From JAFGUF01 sp040883315 (GTDB lineage: Bacteria > Bacillota > Clostridia > Christensenellales > UMGS416), in assembly GCA_040883315.1 (NCBI GenBank), contig JBFLKU010000026.1:59617-123616 (forward strand): DNA of 64,000 nt, given 5' to 3'. Positions 1 through 7,296 of this stretch are shown here, in pieces. The translations under genes and the position numbers were made by a program. How positions within the stretch are numbered: position 1 is the stretch's first letter; each line of letters begins with the position of its first letter. The notes beneath the pieces are model-generated. The model saw nothing but the letters and a program-made list of their open reading frames with translations. It did no database searches and was not told the DNA's origin.

Positions 1-1715
1 TTGTATTGTATTATCACGTTTTTAGGCTCTTCAGCAGTTCCTGCATTGAAAAGGAATAATTTCGCCTCAGGCGTTTCTATTCTCTCTTCCACAGTACCTG
101 TCATCTTGTACACCTGCCCTATCATTTTTGTAGCGGCAGACGTCAATGCATTATAGTCGAACAGCCATGCAGAGCCTGTGTATGCTCCTTCAAGCGGTAT
201 TCTATATATGATATGTTTCAAAGTGGCACTTCTGCCATCCGGTGTAGTGACATGCAGTATTAGTGGATTTTCACCAAAGTCACTCAGCTCTGTTTTCACA
301 TAGAAGCTTCCGTTGCTTTTTACCTCGATATAGTCAATTAGCAGTGGCATGCTGTCATCTAGTGTAACTGTTGCTCCCGGCTCTGTAAATCCGTTAATCA
401 AAATAATATTAGACTGTGTCTGTGTTGGTGCATCTGTCAGCTTTATGTATACATCCATCGGCTCACGATATACTAAAACGCCATAGTTGTTTTCTCTGTA
501 TCCATCCAGCTGCACTCTAACGGGGATTTCATTTATTCCCGACTCGTCCAGCGAGATATATGTGCTGGTATATCCTTCATCGTCTACGTTACCAGACATA
601 TTTTTGCCGCCTATCAATACACGGCTTTCTTTTTCCACTTTTACCCTTATTAATACCTGCGTAGTATCCACAGGCTTGCCCTGCTCTGTCGGGCTGACTA
701 TAGTAAGGGGTGCTAAAGGCACGCTTATTCTGTATTTGGGCACTTCCAGCACAGTCTCATTTCCGTCTTTGTCGAAATAATACGCCTCCAGCTCAACATA
801 TGTAAATTCATCTCCGTAGAATTCTTCGCCCTCTATTGGAATATATGAATAGTCATCTAGGCTTAAAACTGCCCTGCTATCGTGTATTGTCAGTGTTCTT
901 TTTATGTTATGGGATTCATCCTCCACCAGCACCTTGTCTCCGTCTTCACCATAGAAGGTGATTGTGTGCCATGTCTGCCCATCCTTCAGCACTCTCTCCA
1001 CCAAGGGCTGCCCATTGTTTGGCAGCTGGTTTCTGGGGGCAAAAAGCTGGGACATGCTTTCAGATATTTTGCCCGTTAGGGATACTATACCCAAAATCAA
1101 GCCGAAAAGTATGATAACAGAAAGCAGCGATACCAAAATCAGCCTGCTCCATTTTATAGTCAGTTTCTTTTTATATGTTTTCTTTGTGGGACGGTTGTCT
1201 CTTTTTTTCGGTTCTTCCCTTTTTGGCTCAGGCGGCACTACTATGCCAATTTCCTGTCCTTCACGAAAATTCCTGATTCTTTGTGCGTTCTTTGATAGAG
1301 GCTCTACTGCGTATTTAGACCCTCTTTTTCGCTTTTTAGTCACTTGCTTTTCGGATTCATCTTCCAGAGCAACTACGGGAACATTTCCCTGCCCCCATCT
1401 TGTGTATCGGGTGGATTTTTCGTCCCCCCAGATTCCTCTTTCTTTGGCTTGTTCTCTTTTTTGATATACAGAGTAATGCTTCTTCTCCTCGGGAGATACT
1501 TCCTCGGCTAAATTTTCAATATCAAAAAGGGCTTTTCTCTCTTCCTTTGTTTCATCTGTTTCATCCTCGGGTCGAAAAGCTGCCTGAGTCCACATGCTGT
1601 TTTTAGCTTTGGTTTCCTTTTTTTCTTCTATATATTCCTGAGGCAAAAGAGTACTGCATACATAGCACTTTTTGTATTCTGCCTTGTTGTACGCTCCACA
1701 CTTTGGACATTTCAT
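1..1715 (-). CDS. Zinc-ribbon, single-pass membrane protein with Ig-like extracellular repeats (3' end missing)
   Basis: An open frame runs from an ATG at 1715 down to the window edge without a stop, giving 571 codons, so the C-terminus is missing. The start follows an AAAGGAAA ribosome site. Residues 3-20 form a CPKC...CYVC zinc ribbon. A charged low-complexity stretch rich in Lys and Glu follows. One hydrophobic helix lies at about residues 187-212. After it come beta-rich segments that read like tandem bacterial Ig-like domains (a PTEQGKPVDTTQVLIRVKVE segment, then a second unit ending in THVTTPDGRSATLKH-like strands). The expected topology is cytoplasmic zinc ribbon and extracellular C-terminus. 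The function is unknown. The frame and topology are seen directly; the Ig-like assignment is by pattern only. Confidence 0.82.
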   Translation of the reverse strand, partial: MKCPKCGAYNKAEYKKCYVCSTLLPQEYIEEKKETKAKNSMWTQAAFRPEDETDETKEERKALFDIENLAEEVSPEEKKHYSVYQKREQAKERGIWGDEKSTRYTRWGQGNVPVVALEDESEKQVTKKRKRGSKYAVEPLSKNAQRIRNFREGQEIGIVVPPEPKREEPKKRDNRPTKKTYKKKLTIKWSRLILVSLLSVIILFGLILGIVSLTGKISESMSQLFAPRNQLPNNGQPLVERVLKDGQTWHTITFYGEDGDKVLVEDESHNIKRTLTIHDSRAVLSLDDYSYIPIEGEEFYGDEFTYVELEAYYFDKDGNETVLEVPKYRISVPLAPLTIVSPTEQGKPVDTTQVLIRVKVEKESRVLIGGKNMSGNVDDEGYTSTYISLDESGINEIPVRVQLDGYRENNYGVLVYREPMDVYIKLTDAPTQTQSNIILINGFTEPGATVTLDDSMPLLIDYIEVKSNGSFYVKTELSDFGENPLILHVTTPDGRSATLKHIIYRIPLEGAYTGSAWLFDYNALTSAATKMIGQVYKMTGTVEERIETPEAKLFLFNAGTAEEPKNVIIQY

Positions 1716-1836
1716 AAAATCATTTCCTTTATTCGTCGTATCAATCTTCCACAGGTAAATTTATCCCTATGAAATATTTCGTTTCCATGTTAAAATATTA
1801 TACACGAAAAAACTTATTTTTGGGAGTGTTATTTTT

Positions 1837-2397
1837 ATGAATAGATATAATGACGTGTTTCACGAAGAGATAGTAATACGAAAAAACCAAGGATTCAGCA
1901 ATTTTTTGTATCCTTTTGTAAATGTATTTATGTATATATTCTTATTTTTTGCTTTGGTTGGGATCCAAGGACTTATGCAGTCTGTGGTAGACCAATCCAA
2001 TCTTCTTAGCTCTGTTGTGTTCTTTTTTGGCTTTGGCGGGCTGGCTGTAGCCTCATATTTCTATAAGGACACGCTAAAAACAGACTATGAATATTCATAC
2101 ACAAATGGAGTGCTAGATATTGCAAAGGTGAGAAACAACAAAAAAAGGAAAGAAATGCTAAGCTGCAATGTTAAAACCGATGTAGAATTTTTTGCCCCTA
2201 TTATGACGAATGATTTTAACAGATACCAAAGCATGAGCGAAGTGAAAAAAATGAATGCATGGCTCAACAGAGACATAAAAAAGCAATTTGCTATCATTAA
2301 AAAAGACAATCAAAAAATCATGCTGATATTCGAGCCTAGTGAGAAAATGATGCAAACAATTAAAAAGCACAATCCTCAGAAGGTGAAAACACAGTAA
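1837..2397 (+). CDS. Small membrane protein, DUF6106-like
   Basis: 186 residues starting at an ATG behind a weak GGGAGTG site. Two hydrophobic helices (about residues 24-48 and 56-76) are followed by a soluble domain of about 110 residues rich in Lys, Asn and Met. The layout (short N-terminal strand, two helices, conserved Y-x-Y-x-x-x-x-G-x-L-D-I segment near residue 87) matches the clostridial DUF6106 family, whose function is unknown. It ends three bases before the cysteine desulfurase start, so it is probably co-transcribed with nifS-thiI. It is divergent from the zinc-ribbon gene. The family name is moderately sure; the membrane topology is clear. Confidence 0.75.
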   Translation: MNRYNDVFHEEIVIRKNQGFSNFLYPFVNVFMYIFLFFALVGIQGLMQSVVDQSNLLSSVVFFFGFGGLAVASYFYKDTLKTDYEYSYTNGVLDIAKVRNNKKRKEMLSCNVKTDVEFFAPIMTNDFNRYQSMSEVKKMNAWLNRDIKKQFAIIKKDNQKIMLIFEPSEKMMQTIKKHNPQKVKTQ

Positions 2398-2400
2398 CAT

Positions 2401-3555
2401 ATGAAAATATATTTCGACAACGCAGCAACGACCAAAGCCTTTGATGAAGTGTGCGATACACTGCTTTGGATGATGAAAGATGAATACTACAACCCGTCCT
2501 CCCCATATTCAGCGGCTATTAATACAGACAAGAAGCTGAATGAGAGCAGAGATATAATATTAAAAAGCCTAAATATGAAAGGCAGGCTAATATTCACATC
2601 TGGGGGCAGCGAAAGCAACAATCTAGCAATAAAAGGCGGACTGAAAAAGCTGCGCAATGCCAAAATAATCACCAGCGACACGGAGCATCCATCTGTAAAG
2701 CATACATGTGCACAGGCGGCAAAAGAAAACAATTCAGAGCTTATTATTCTACCTGTAGACAAGATGGGATATGTAGACAAAGATGCACTATATGATGCAT
2801 GCAAAGATACAGAAAGCGCACTCGTATCCATAATGCATGTGAACAACGAAACAGGAACCATCCAGCCCATCGAGGAGCTGGCACACATAGCAAAGCAAAA
2901 CATAAAAAACTGCGTTTTCCACTCGGACGGCGTTCAGGCCTTTTTGAAGGCTGAGTCTCTGGGCAAAAACTCCAATATAGATATGTATACCATCAGCTCC
3001 CACAAAATACATGGACCAAAAGGAGTGGGTGCGCTATATGTGAAAAACGCCAACCTGATAGAGGCGATGACCCAAGGCGGCGGACAGGAAGACAACCTGA
3101 GATCCGGCACATATAACACTCCATCTATCGTAGCCTTTGCTAAGGCAGTTGAAATAGTAACCAAAAATCATAATAAATACATAAAAACTATGTATGATAT
3201 AAAGAAAACAATTATAAATATGCTGGACGCCAGCGACATAGACTACACTCTTTGCTCAGACAAAATAGACAAAACCGCACCACATATACTGAACATAGCG
3301 TTTCGTGACATTATGGGAGAGGTGCTGCTATCTGCAATGGATTCCAGCGGACTGATAGCCAACACCGGCTCTGCGTGCTCATCCAAAAAGACAGTGGTGA
3401 GCCCTGTTCTGAAATCTATGGGTGTGGACGAAAAATATATAAAGGGCGCTATACGGCTAAGCTTTGGTGCATACAGCACAGTAGAGGAAGCACAGAGTGC
3501 AGCAAAAATAATAATAGAAAACGTAGCCAGACTAAGGAGATTTAAAAGAGCGTGA
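2401..3555 (+). CDS. Cysteine desulfurase, NifS/IscS family (ThiI partner)
   Basis: A PLP enzyme of 384 residues that removes sulfur from cysteine and passes it as persulfide to acceptor proteins. The N-terminus YFDNAATTK is the family signature. The PLP lysine is Lys202 in SSHKIHGPKG. The persulfide cysteine is Cys326 in TGSACSS. His and Asp residues for cofactor binding are in place (SDTEHPSV, HSDGVQ). Length is normal for the class. The stop codon overlaps the GTG start of thiI by four bases. This pairing matches the Bacillus nifZ-thiI arrangement, where the desulfurase feeds ThiI for tRNA 4-thiouridine. A wider role in Fe-S assembly cannot be excluded from sequence. Confidence 0.93.
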   Translation: MKIYFDNAATTKAFDEVCDTLLWMMKDEYYNPSSPYSAAINTDKKLNESRDIILKSLNMKGRLIFTSGGSESNNLAIKGGLKKLRNAKIITSDTEHPSVKHTCAQAAKENNSELIILPVDKMGYVDKDALYDACKDTESALVSIMHVNNETGTIQPIEELAHIAKQNIKNCVFHSDGVQAFLKAESLGKNSNIDMYTISSHKIHGPKGVGALYVKNANLIEAMTQGGGQEDNLRSGTYNTPSIVAFAKAVEIVTKNHNKYIKTMYDIKKTIINMLDASDIDYTLCSDKIDKTAPHILNIAFRDIMGEVLLSAMDSSGLIANTGSACSSKKTVVSPVLKSMGVDEKYIKGAIRLSFGAYSTVEEAQSAAKIIIENVARLRRFKRA

Positions 3556-4721
3556 ACAAAGTAATATTAATATCCTTCGGAGAGATATTCCTGAAAGGCA
3601 AAAACAGACCTTTCTTTTTGAAAAAGCTAAAGAACCTGCTGAAAATAGCAGCAGCTGTAGACCCGGATGCATCAGTAGAGCTGCAGGACAGCAGATTTTA
3701 CATAAAGAATTTCTCGGACAGCTATCAAGATGAGCTAATAGAGAAGATAAAGAAAATTTTCGGCGTGCATTCATTCTGCGTGGCATACGAGTGCCAGAAG
3801 GACATGGAAACACTGAGCGAGGTATGCACACAGCTAGCAGAAAACAATGCAAAAGAGAAAAACACATTCAAGGTAGATACAAAGCGTTCTGACAAGCAGT
3901 ATCCTATCAAATCTATGGAGGTGTCTGCCAAGCTGGGCGGCGTGCTTTTGAAAGCATACCCCAGCCTGAAAGTGGATGTCCATAACCCGGATTTCACAGT
4001 ATTTGTGGAGATACGCCAAGAGAATGCATATGTATATATAGACAAGATAATGGGACTAGGCGGCATGCCTGTGGGCAGCTCTGGGCGTGTGATGCTGCTG
4101 CTTTCAGGGGGCATAGACTCCCCAGTGGCTGCATATATGCTGGCAAAGCGCGGGCTGGAAGTGGAAGCTATTCACTTTTTTTCTCCGCCGTATACATCGG
4201 AGCGTGCCAAACAAAAGGTAGAGGATCTGGCGAATATAGTCAGTGGATACTGCGGACCTATAAAGCTGCATATCGTTCCTTTCACCAAAATTCAGGAACA
4301 AATTTATGAAAAATGTCATCATGAGTTATTGACTGTTATAATGAGAAGATTTATGATGAAGATAGCAGAGCAGATAGCAGAAAGAAATAATTGCTCTGCG
4401 CTAGCAACAGGCGAGGCATTGGGGCAGGTGGCAAGCCAGACTTTGGAGAGTCTGCACGCTACAAACAGCTATATAGATATGCTGGTACTGCGCCCGCTTG
4501 TGTGCATGGATAAGCTAGAGATAATAGCTATCTCTGAAAAGATAGGGGCATACGAAACGTCTATACAGCCTTTTGAGGACTGCTGCACGGTGTTTACACC
4601 AAAACACCCTGTAACAAAACCGAAAATAGCAAACGTAGAAAAAAACGAAGCTAAGCTGAATATTGACGAGCTGGTGCAGGAGGCTGTAGAAAACACTTAT
4701 ACAGTCAAATGCTCCGGGTAG
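3552..4721 (+). CDS. thiI: tRNA 4-thiouridine synthase ThiI
   Basis: 389 residues. The enzyme adenylates U8 of tRNA and inserts sulfur to give 4-thiouridine. It has an N-terminal ferredoxin-like region (1-60), a THUMP domain (about 60-165) and a PP-loop ATPase with LLLSGGIDSPVAAYM near residue 185. A Cys-Cys pair in FEDCCTVFTPKHP sits at the usual sulfur-relay position. There is no rhodanese domain, the short form usual in Firmicutes, which relies on the paired desulfurase. The start is GTG at 3552, inside the end of the desulfurase gene, so the two genes are translationally coupled. Confidence 0.95.
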   Translation: MNKVILISFGEIFLKGKNRPFFLKKLKNLLKIAAAVDPDASVELQDSRFYIKNFSDSYQDELIEKIKKIFGVHSFCVAYECQKDMETLSEVCTQLAENNAKEKNTFKVDTKRSDKQYPIKSMEVSAKLGGVLLKAYPSLKVDVHNPDFTVFVEIRQENAYVYIDKIMGLGGMPVGSSGRVMLLLSGGIDSPVAAYMLAKRGLEVEAIHFFSPPYTSERAKQKVEDLANIVSGYCGPIKLHIVPFTKIQEQIYEKCHHELLTVIMRRFMMKIAEQIAERNNCSALATGEALGQVASQTLESLHATNSYIDMLVLRPLVCMDKLEIIAISEKIGAYETSIQPFEDCCTVFTPKHPVTKPKIANVEKNEAKLNIDELVQEAVENTYTVKCSG

Positions 4722-4727
4722 GCAACA

Positions 4728-4752
4728 GCATCCGTTGATAGGATGTCTTTTC
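4728..4752 (+). terminator. Weak terminator-like hairpin after thiI
   Basis: CATCC and GGATG arms separated by seven bases are followed by a short TCTTTTCCC tail. It lies just after the thiI stop. The stem is short and the T tract is interrupted, so it is at best a partial terminator. Confidence 0.35.
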
Positions 4753-4788
4753 CCTGCCGATGACCGACACTGAAAAGGGGATGGATTA

Positions 4789-5742
4789 ATGTTTAAATTA
4801 TTAACCGACGACGCAGAACAGCTATTGAAAGAGATGCTGAATGCTGAAAATGTAAAAAAATTAATTGATGATAAAATAAGAACACTAGAAGATGAAGGAA
4901 CCACCATAGAGCACCTGCGAGAGGTGATAGACGAGCTGGTGGAAAACCATCTGATGATGTGCACATTCTACGGCGGCACAGTTCACGAAGCCAAGATACC
5001 CGTTTCTGCCGAGAAATACTTTGTGGAAAAAGAAAAAAGAAGGCAGGAAGAGGAAGCCAAGCGAAAAGAAAAAGAAAGACTGGAAGAAGAAGCCAGACTT
5101 TTAGAGCAGGCAAAGAGAGAAAAAGCAGAGCGTGAAGCCAACGCCATCAGGCAGGAAGAAGAACGGCTAAAAGAAGAGCTTCGCAAGAAAGACGAACAGC
5201 TGGCAAAGGAAGAGATGCGCCTGCAGGAAGAGCTTCGCCTGAAAGAAGAGGCCAGAATTCGCGAGGAAGCCAAGCTGAAAGAAGAAGCCAAGATAAAAGA
5301 AGACGCATGGCTGAAAGAGGAAGCAAGGCTGAAAGTGGAGCTGCGTATGCAGGAAGAATCCAAGCTGCGCATGGAAGAAGAGATGAAAATGCGCCAGGAA
5401 GCGTGGATGAAAGAAGAAATCAGGCTGAAAGATTCTCTTGCCCTCACGCAGGACAACACTGCAATATACGAGGTGGCTTTTAATCCATCATCTACTATGG
5501 AGGAAGTGATAGCTGCCATAAAGAAACATATAGGCACTGCTGATAGCGCAGACAGACAGAAGCTGATGGATCTGCTGGATGAAGCCAAGGAGATAATCGA
5601 CGAGTGCAACTCCACCAGACGCATGCCAAAGAGAAAAAGATTTTTCAACGAGCTTAGCAACTGCTACGGCAAATACAAATGGTTCTACGGTGCTGTGGTG
5701 GCGCTGATAGGCAAAGATGGGTTTGATTTGCTGGGTGGGTAA
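4789..5742 (+). CDS. Charged helical repeat protein, paralogue A of an unnamed two-module family
   Basis: 317 residues with a GGGGATGG ribosome site. Residues 1-80 form a small helical module (MFKLLTDDAEQLLKEML...) ending in a PVSAEKYF segment. Residues 80-215 are one long Lys/Glu/Arg-rich helix with a six-residue repeat. Residues 240-317 form a helical module with a conserved end: FFNELSNCYGKYKWFYGAVV and a final hydrophobic LLGG. The first and last modules match the gene at 6266 (MFNPLSEDAEKLLEELL, PATKYF, FFEKLSTHLSKHGWFYSAIV, LLGM), so the two are paralogues with different centres. The C-terminal hydrophobic segment could touch the membrane or mediate assembly. I do not recognise the family; no function is assigned. 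Confidence 0.8.
   Translation: MFKLLTDDAEQLLKEMLNAENVKKLIDDKIRTLEDEGTTIEHLREVIDELVENHLMMCTFYGGTVHEAKIPVSAEKYFVEKEKRRQEEEAKRKEKERLEEEARLLEQAKREKAEREANAIRQEEERLKEELRKKDEQLAKEEMRLQEELRLKEEARIREEAKLKEEAKIKEDAWLKEEARLKVELRMQEESKLRMEEEMKMRQEAWMKEEIRLKDSLALTQDNTAIYEVAFNPSSTMEEVIAAIKKHIGTADSADRQKLMDLLDEAKEIIDECNSTRRMPKRKRFFNELSNCYGKYKWFYGAVVALIGKDGFDLLGG
5211..5437 (+). repeat. In-gene tandem repeat coding for xLKEEA hexapeptides
   Basis: Within paralogue A about ten consecutive near-copies of a six-residue unit occur: RLKEEA, RIREEA, KLKEEA, KIKEDA, WLKEEA, RLKVEL, RMQEES and so on, encoded by 18-bp units. Two units near the end are seven residues long. The charge pattern suits a rigid single alpha helix rather than a classic heptad coiled coil. 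Confidence 0.75.
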
Positions 5743-6097
5743 ATATCTTCCTAGAAATAATAACTTAGTAAATATTGCAAGGAAACTGCGCAAAAGCATG
5801 ACTGCACAGGAAAGACACCTGTGGTATGATTTTTTGAGCCAATATCCTATTAAAATTTATAGACAAAAATTAATTGGAAGTTATATAGTTGATTTCTATT
5901 GTGATAAAGCAAAACTTGCAATTGAATTGGATGGTAGCCAGCATTATACTGATGATAGGATTCACTACGATGAGATGAGGTCAGCATTTCTGAATTCTTT
6001 AGAGATTGAAGTAATACGTTTTACCAATAATGACTGTGATACAAATTTTGAGAGTATCTGCGAATATATTGATGCGGAAATAAAGAGAAGGTGCTAG
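5717..6097 (+). CDS. DUF559 endonuclease-like protein (very short patch repair/restriction fold)
   Basis: 126 residues. The core reads LRKSMTAQERHLWYDFL, then RQKLIGSYIVDFYCDKAKL, then IELDGSQHY, then EVIRFTNNDCDTNFESI. This is the DUF559 signature, a PD-(D/E)XK nuclease fold related to Vsr. The likely catalytic residues are Asp in VDFYC and Glu-x-Asp-x-x-Gln in IELDGSQ. Cellular function of this family is not established. The ATG at 5717 overlaps the end of paralogue A by 26 bases and follows an AGGCAAAG site; a GTG at 5735 is an alternative start. The stop is six bases from a large palindromic element. Confidence 0.85.
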   Translation: MGLICWVGKYLPRNNNLVNIARKLRKSMTAQERHLWYDFLSQYPIKIYRQKLIGSYIVDFYCDKAKLAIELDGSQHYTDDRIHYDEMRSAFLNSLEIEVIRFTNNDCDTNFESICEYIDAEIKRRC

Positions 6098-6102
6098 TTT
6101 TC

Positions 6103-6220
6103 GCACCCTTCCGCCAGACTACGTCTGTCACCTCCCCTCAATGGGAGGCTACTATACATTAATATATAGAAAGGCTCCCCTTGAGGGGAGCTGGCATGCT
6201 TTAGCATGACTGAAGGGTGT
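6103..6220 (+). repeat. Palindromic repeat element (copy 1)
   Basis: Two arms of about 47 bases in inverted orientation flank an AT-rich centre (TATACATTAATATATAG). The left arm runs from GCACCCTTC to CCCTCAATGGGAGGC, the right arm from GGCTCCCCTTGAGGGGAG to GAAGGGTG. Each arm contains its own small palindrome (CCCCTCAATGGGAG). A second copy of the left arm lies at 7139. It looks like a small non-coding mobile or REP-like element; no gene for moving it is inside. Confidence 0.75.
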
Positions 6221-6265
6221 TGTATAAATAAAACCGAACAAACATATATGTTAGGAGACTTATTC

Positions 6266-7135
6266 ATGTTTAATCCTTTATCAGAAGATGCCGAAAAATT
6301 GCTAGAAGAATTGCTTGTTTCAAATGATCCGCAGCTTTTAACAGAAGAAAAATTTAAAGCTTTCGAAACTAAGTTTGAGGAAGATTTATATTTAAGAAAA
6401 TTATATCAAAAACTAAAAGATAATGGTATTCTATTTTTTAATTGGGCAGACAATATTGCCTTTGGAGTTCAAGTTCTCATACCTGCTACAAAATATTTTA
6501 AGGAAAAGCAAGAATCAAAAACCGGGAAATTTGATAATCTAGAAATGCTGATTTTCGAAATACTTTTCCAATATAAAAAAGCTGGATTAAGTTCTGATAA
6601 TCTTACTCTGGAATGCAACATTAAATTCTTAGATATGCCTGGTAGTTCTAGAAAAGAACTTTTTGAAAAACTTAAAAAAATGAATCTTATATCATATTTT
6701 TCTTTGGATGGTCAACGTAAAGCAAAAGTTATACTTGAACCATCAATTTTTACATATTTTGATGAAAAAGAAAAGCATATCGAAGAACAAGAATCACAAA
6801 AAGCATCAAGACATACTTTCTATATTGGTACACTAAACGCAAACGGAAGCAATTTTGTCTTGGGAAATGTATTTGATACATCATTTAATATTGATAACTC
6901 CATTCATACAATAGAAAAGCAAATTGATGAAAATGGCGACACTGAAAAAGAAGAATTAAGACAACTGCTTAAAGAGGCAGAAGAAATAATTAATAATATA
7001 AAATCATCTAGATCTATTCCACAAAACAAAGGATTTTTCGAAAAACTAAGTACGCACCTATCAAAGCATGGATGGTTTTATAGTGCGATTGTAGGTTTAC
7101 TTGGAGAAGCCGGACTATCACTTCTCGGAATGTGA
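6266..7135 (+). CDS. Paralogue B of the two-module family; AT-rich
   Basis: 289 residues from ATG 6266, chosen because TTAGGAGAC sits just upstream and the protein then begins MFNPLSEDAEKLL, aligning with paralogue A. An in-frame ATG at 6206 lies inside the palindromic element and is unlikely. The N-terminal module (1-85) ends in PATKYF. The middle (about 90-185) is a mixed helical region with no match to the charged helix of A. A short strand-rich bridge (FYIGTLNANGSNFVLGNVFD) follows, then a helical module (ELRQLLKEAEEIINN) and the shared hydrophobic end. Base composition is clearly more AT-rich than A, suggesting a different history. Function unknown. Confidence 0.78.
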   Translation: MFNPLSEDAEKLLEELLVSNDPQLLTEEKFKAFETKFEEDLYLRKLYQKLKDNGILFFNWADNIAFGVQVLIPATKYFKEKQESKTGKFDNLEMLIFEILFQYKKAGLSSDNLTLECNIKFLDMPGSSRKELFEKLKKMNLISYFSLDGQRKAKVILEPSIFTYFDEKEKHIEEQESQKASRHTFYIGTLNANGSNFVLGNVFDTSFNIDNSIHTIEKQIDENGDTEKEELRQLLKEAEEIINNIKSSRSIPQNKGFFEKLSTHLSKHGWFYSAIVGLLGEAGLSLLGM

Positions 7136-7138
7136 TTC

Positions 7139-7240
7139 GCACCCTTCAGTCACGCTAAAGCGTGCCAGCTCCCCTCAATGGGAGCCTCACTATATATTAA
7201 GCTATCCGTTACCTCCCATAAAGAGGTAAAGATGTTGTAA
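7139..7240 (+). repeat. Palindromic repeat element (copy 2, degenerate right half)
   Basis: Starts four bases after the paralogue B stop. Its left arm (7139-7186) is almost the same as the reverse complement of the right arm of copy 1, and the AT-rich centre (CTATATATTAAGCTAT) is related. The right half is shortened to ACCTCCCATAAAGAGGT followed by ATGTTGTAAAA, comparable to GTGTTGTATAA in copy 1. Confidence 0.65.
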
Positions 7241-7296
7241 AAGCAACAGGAAATTGAACAATGACGAAAAGGGACACCCAAAAACAAGGAAACAAA

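Noticed and set aside
487..1606. Several plus-strand open frames
   Set aside because: They are antisense to the continuous minus-strand frame of the zinc-ribbon protein, have no ribosome sites and overlap one another.
4983..5660. 225-codon Ser-rich frame opposite paralogue A
   Set aside because: It is the antisense reading of the Lys/Glu repeat; the Ser/Arg bias follows from the reverse complement of GAA/AAG codons.
6206..6265. Longer form of paralogue B from an ATG at 6206
   Set aside because: The extra 20 codons lie in the right arm of the palindromic element, lack a ribosome site and do not align with paralogue A; ATG 6266 does both.
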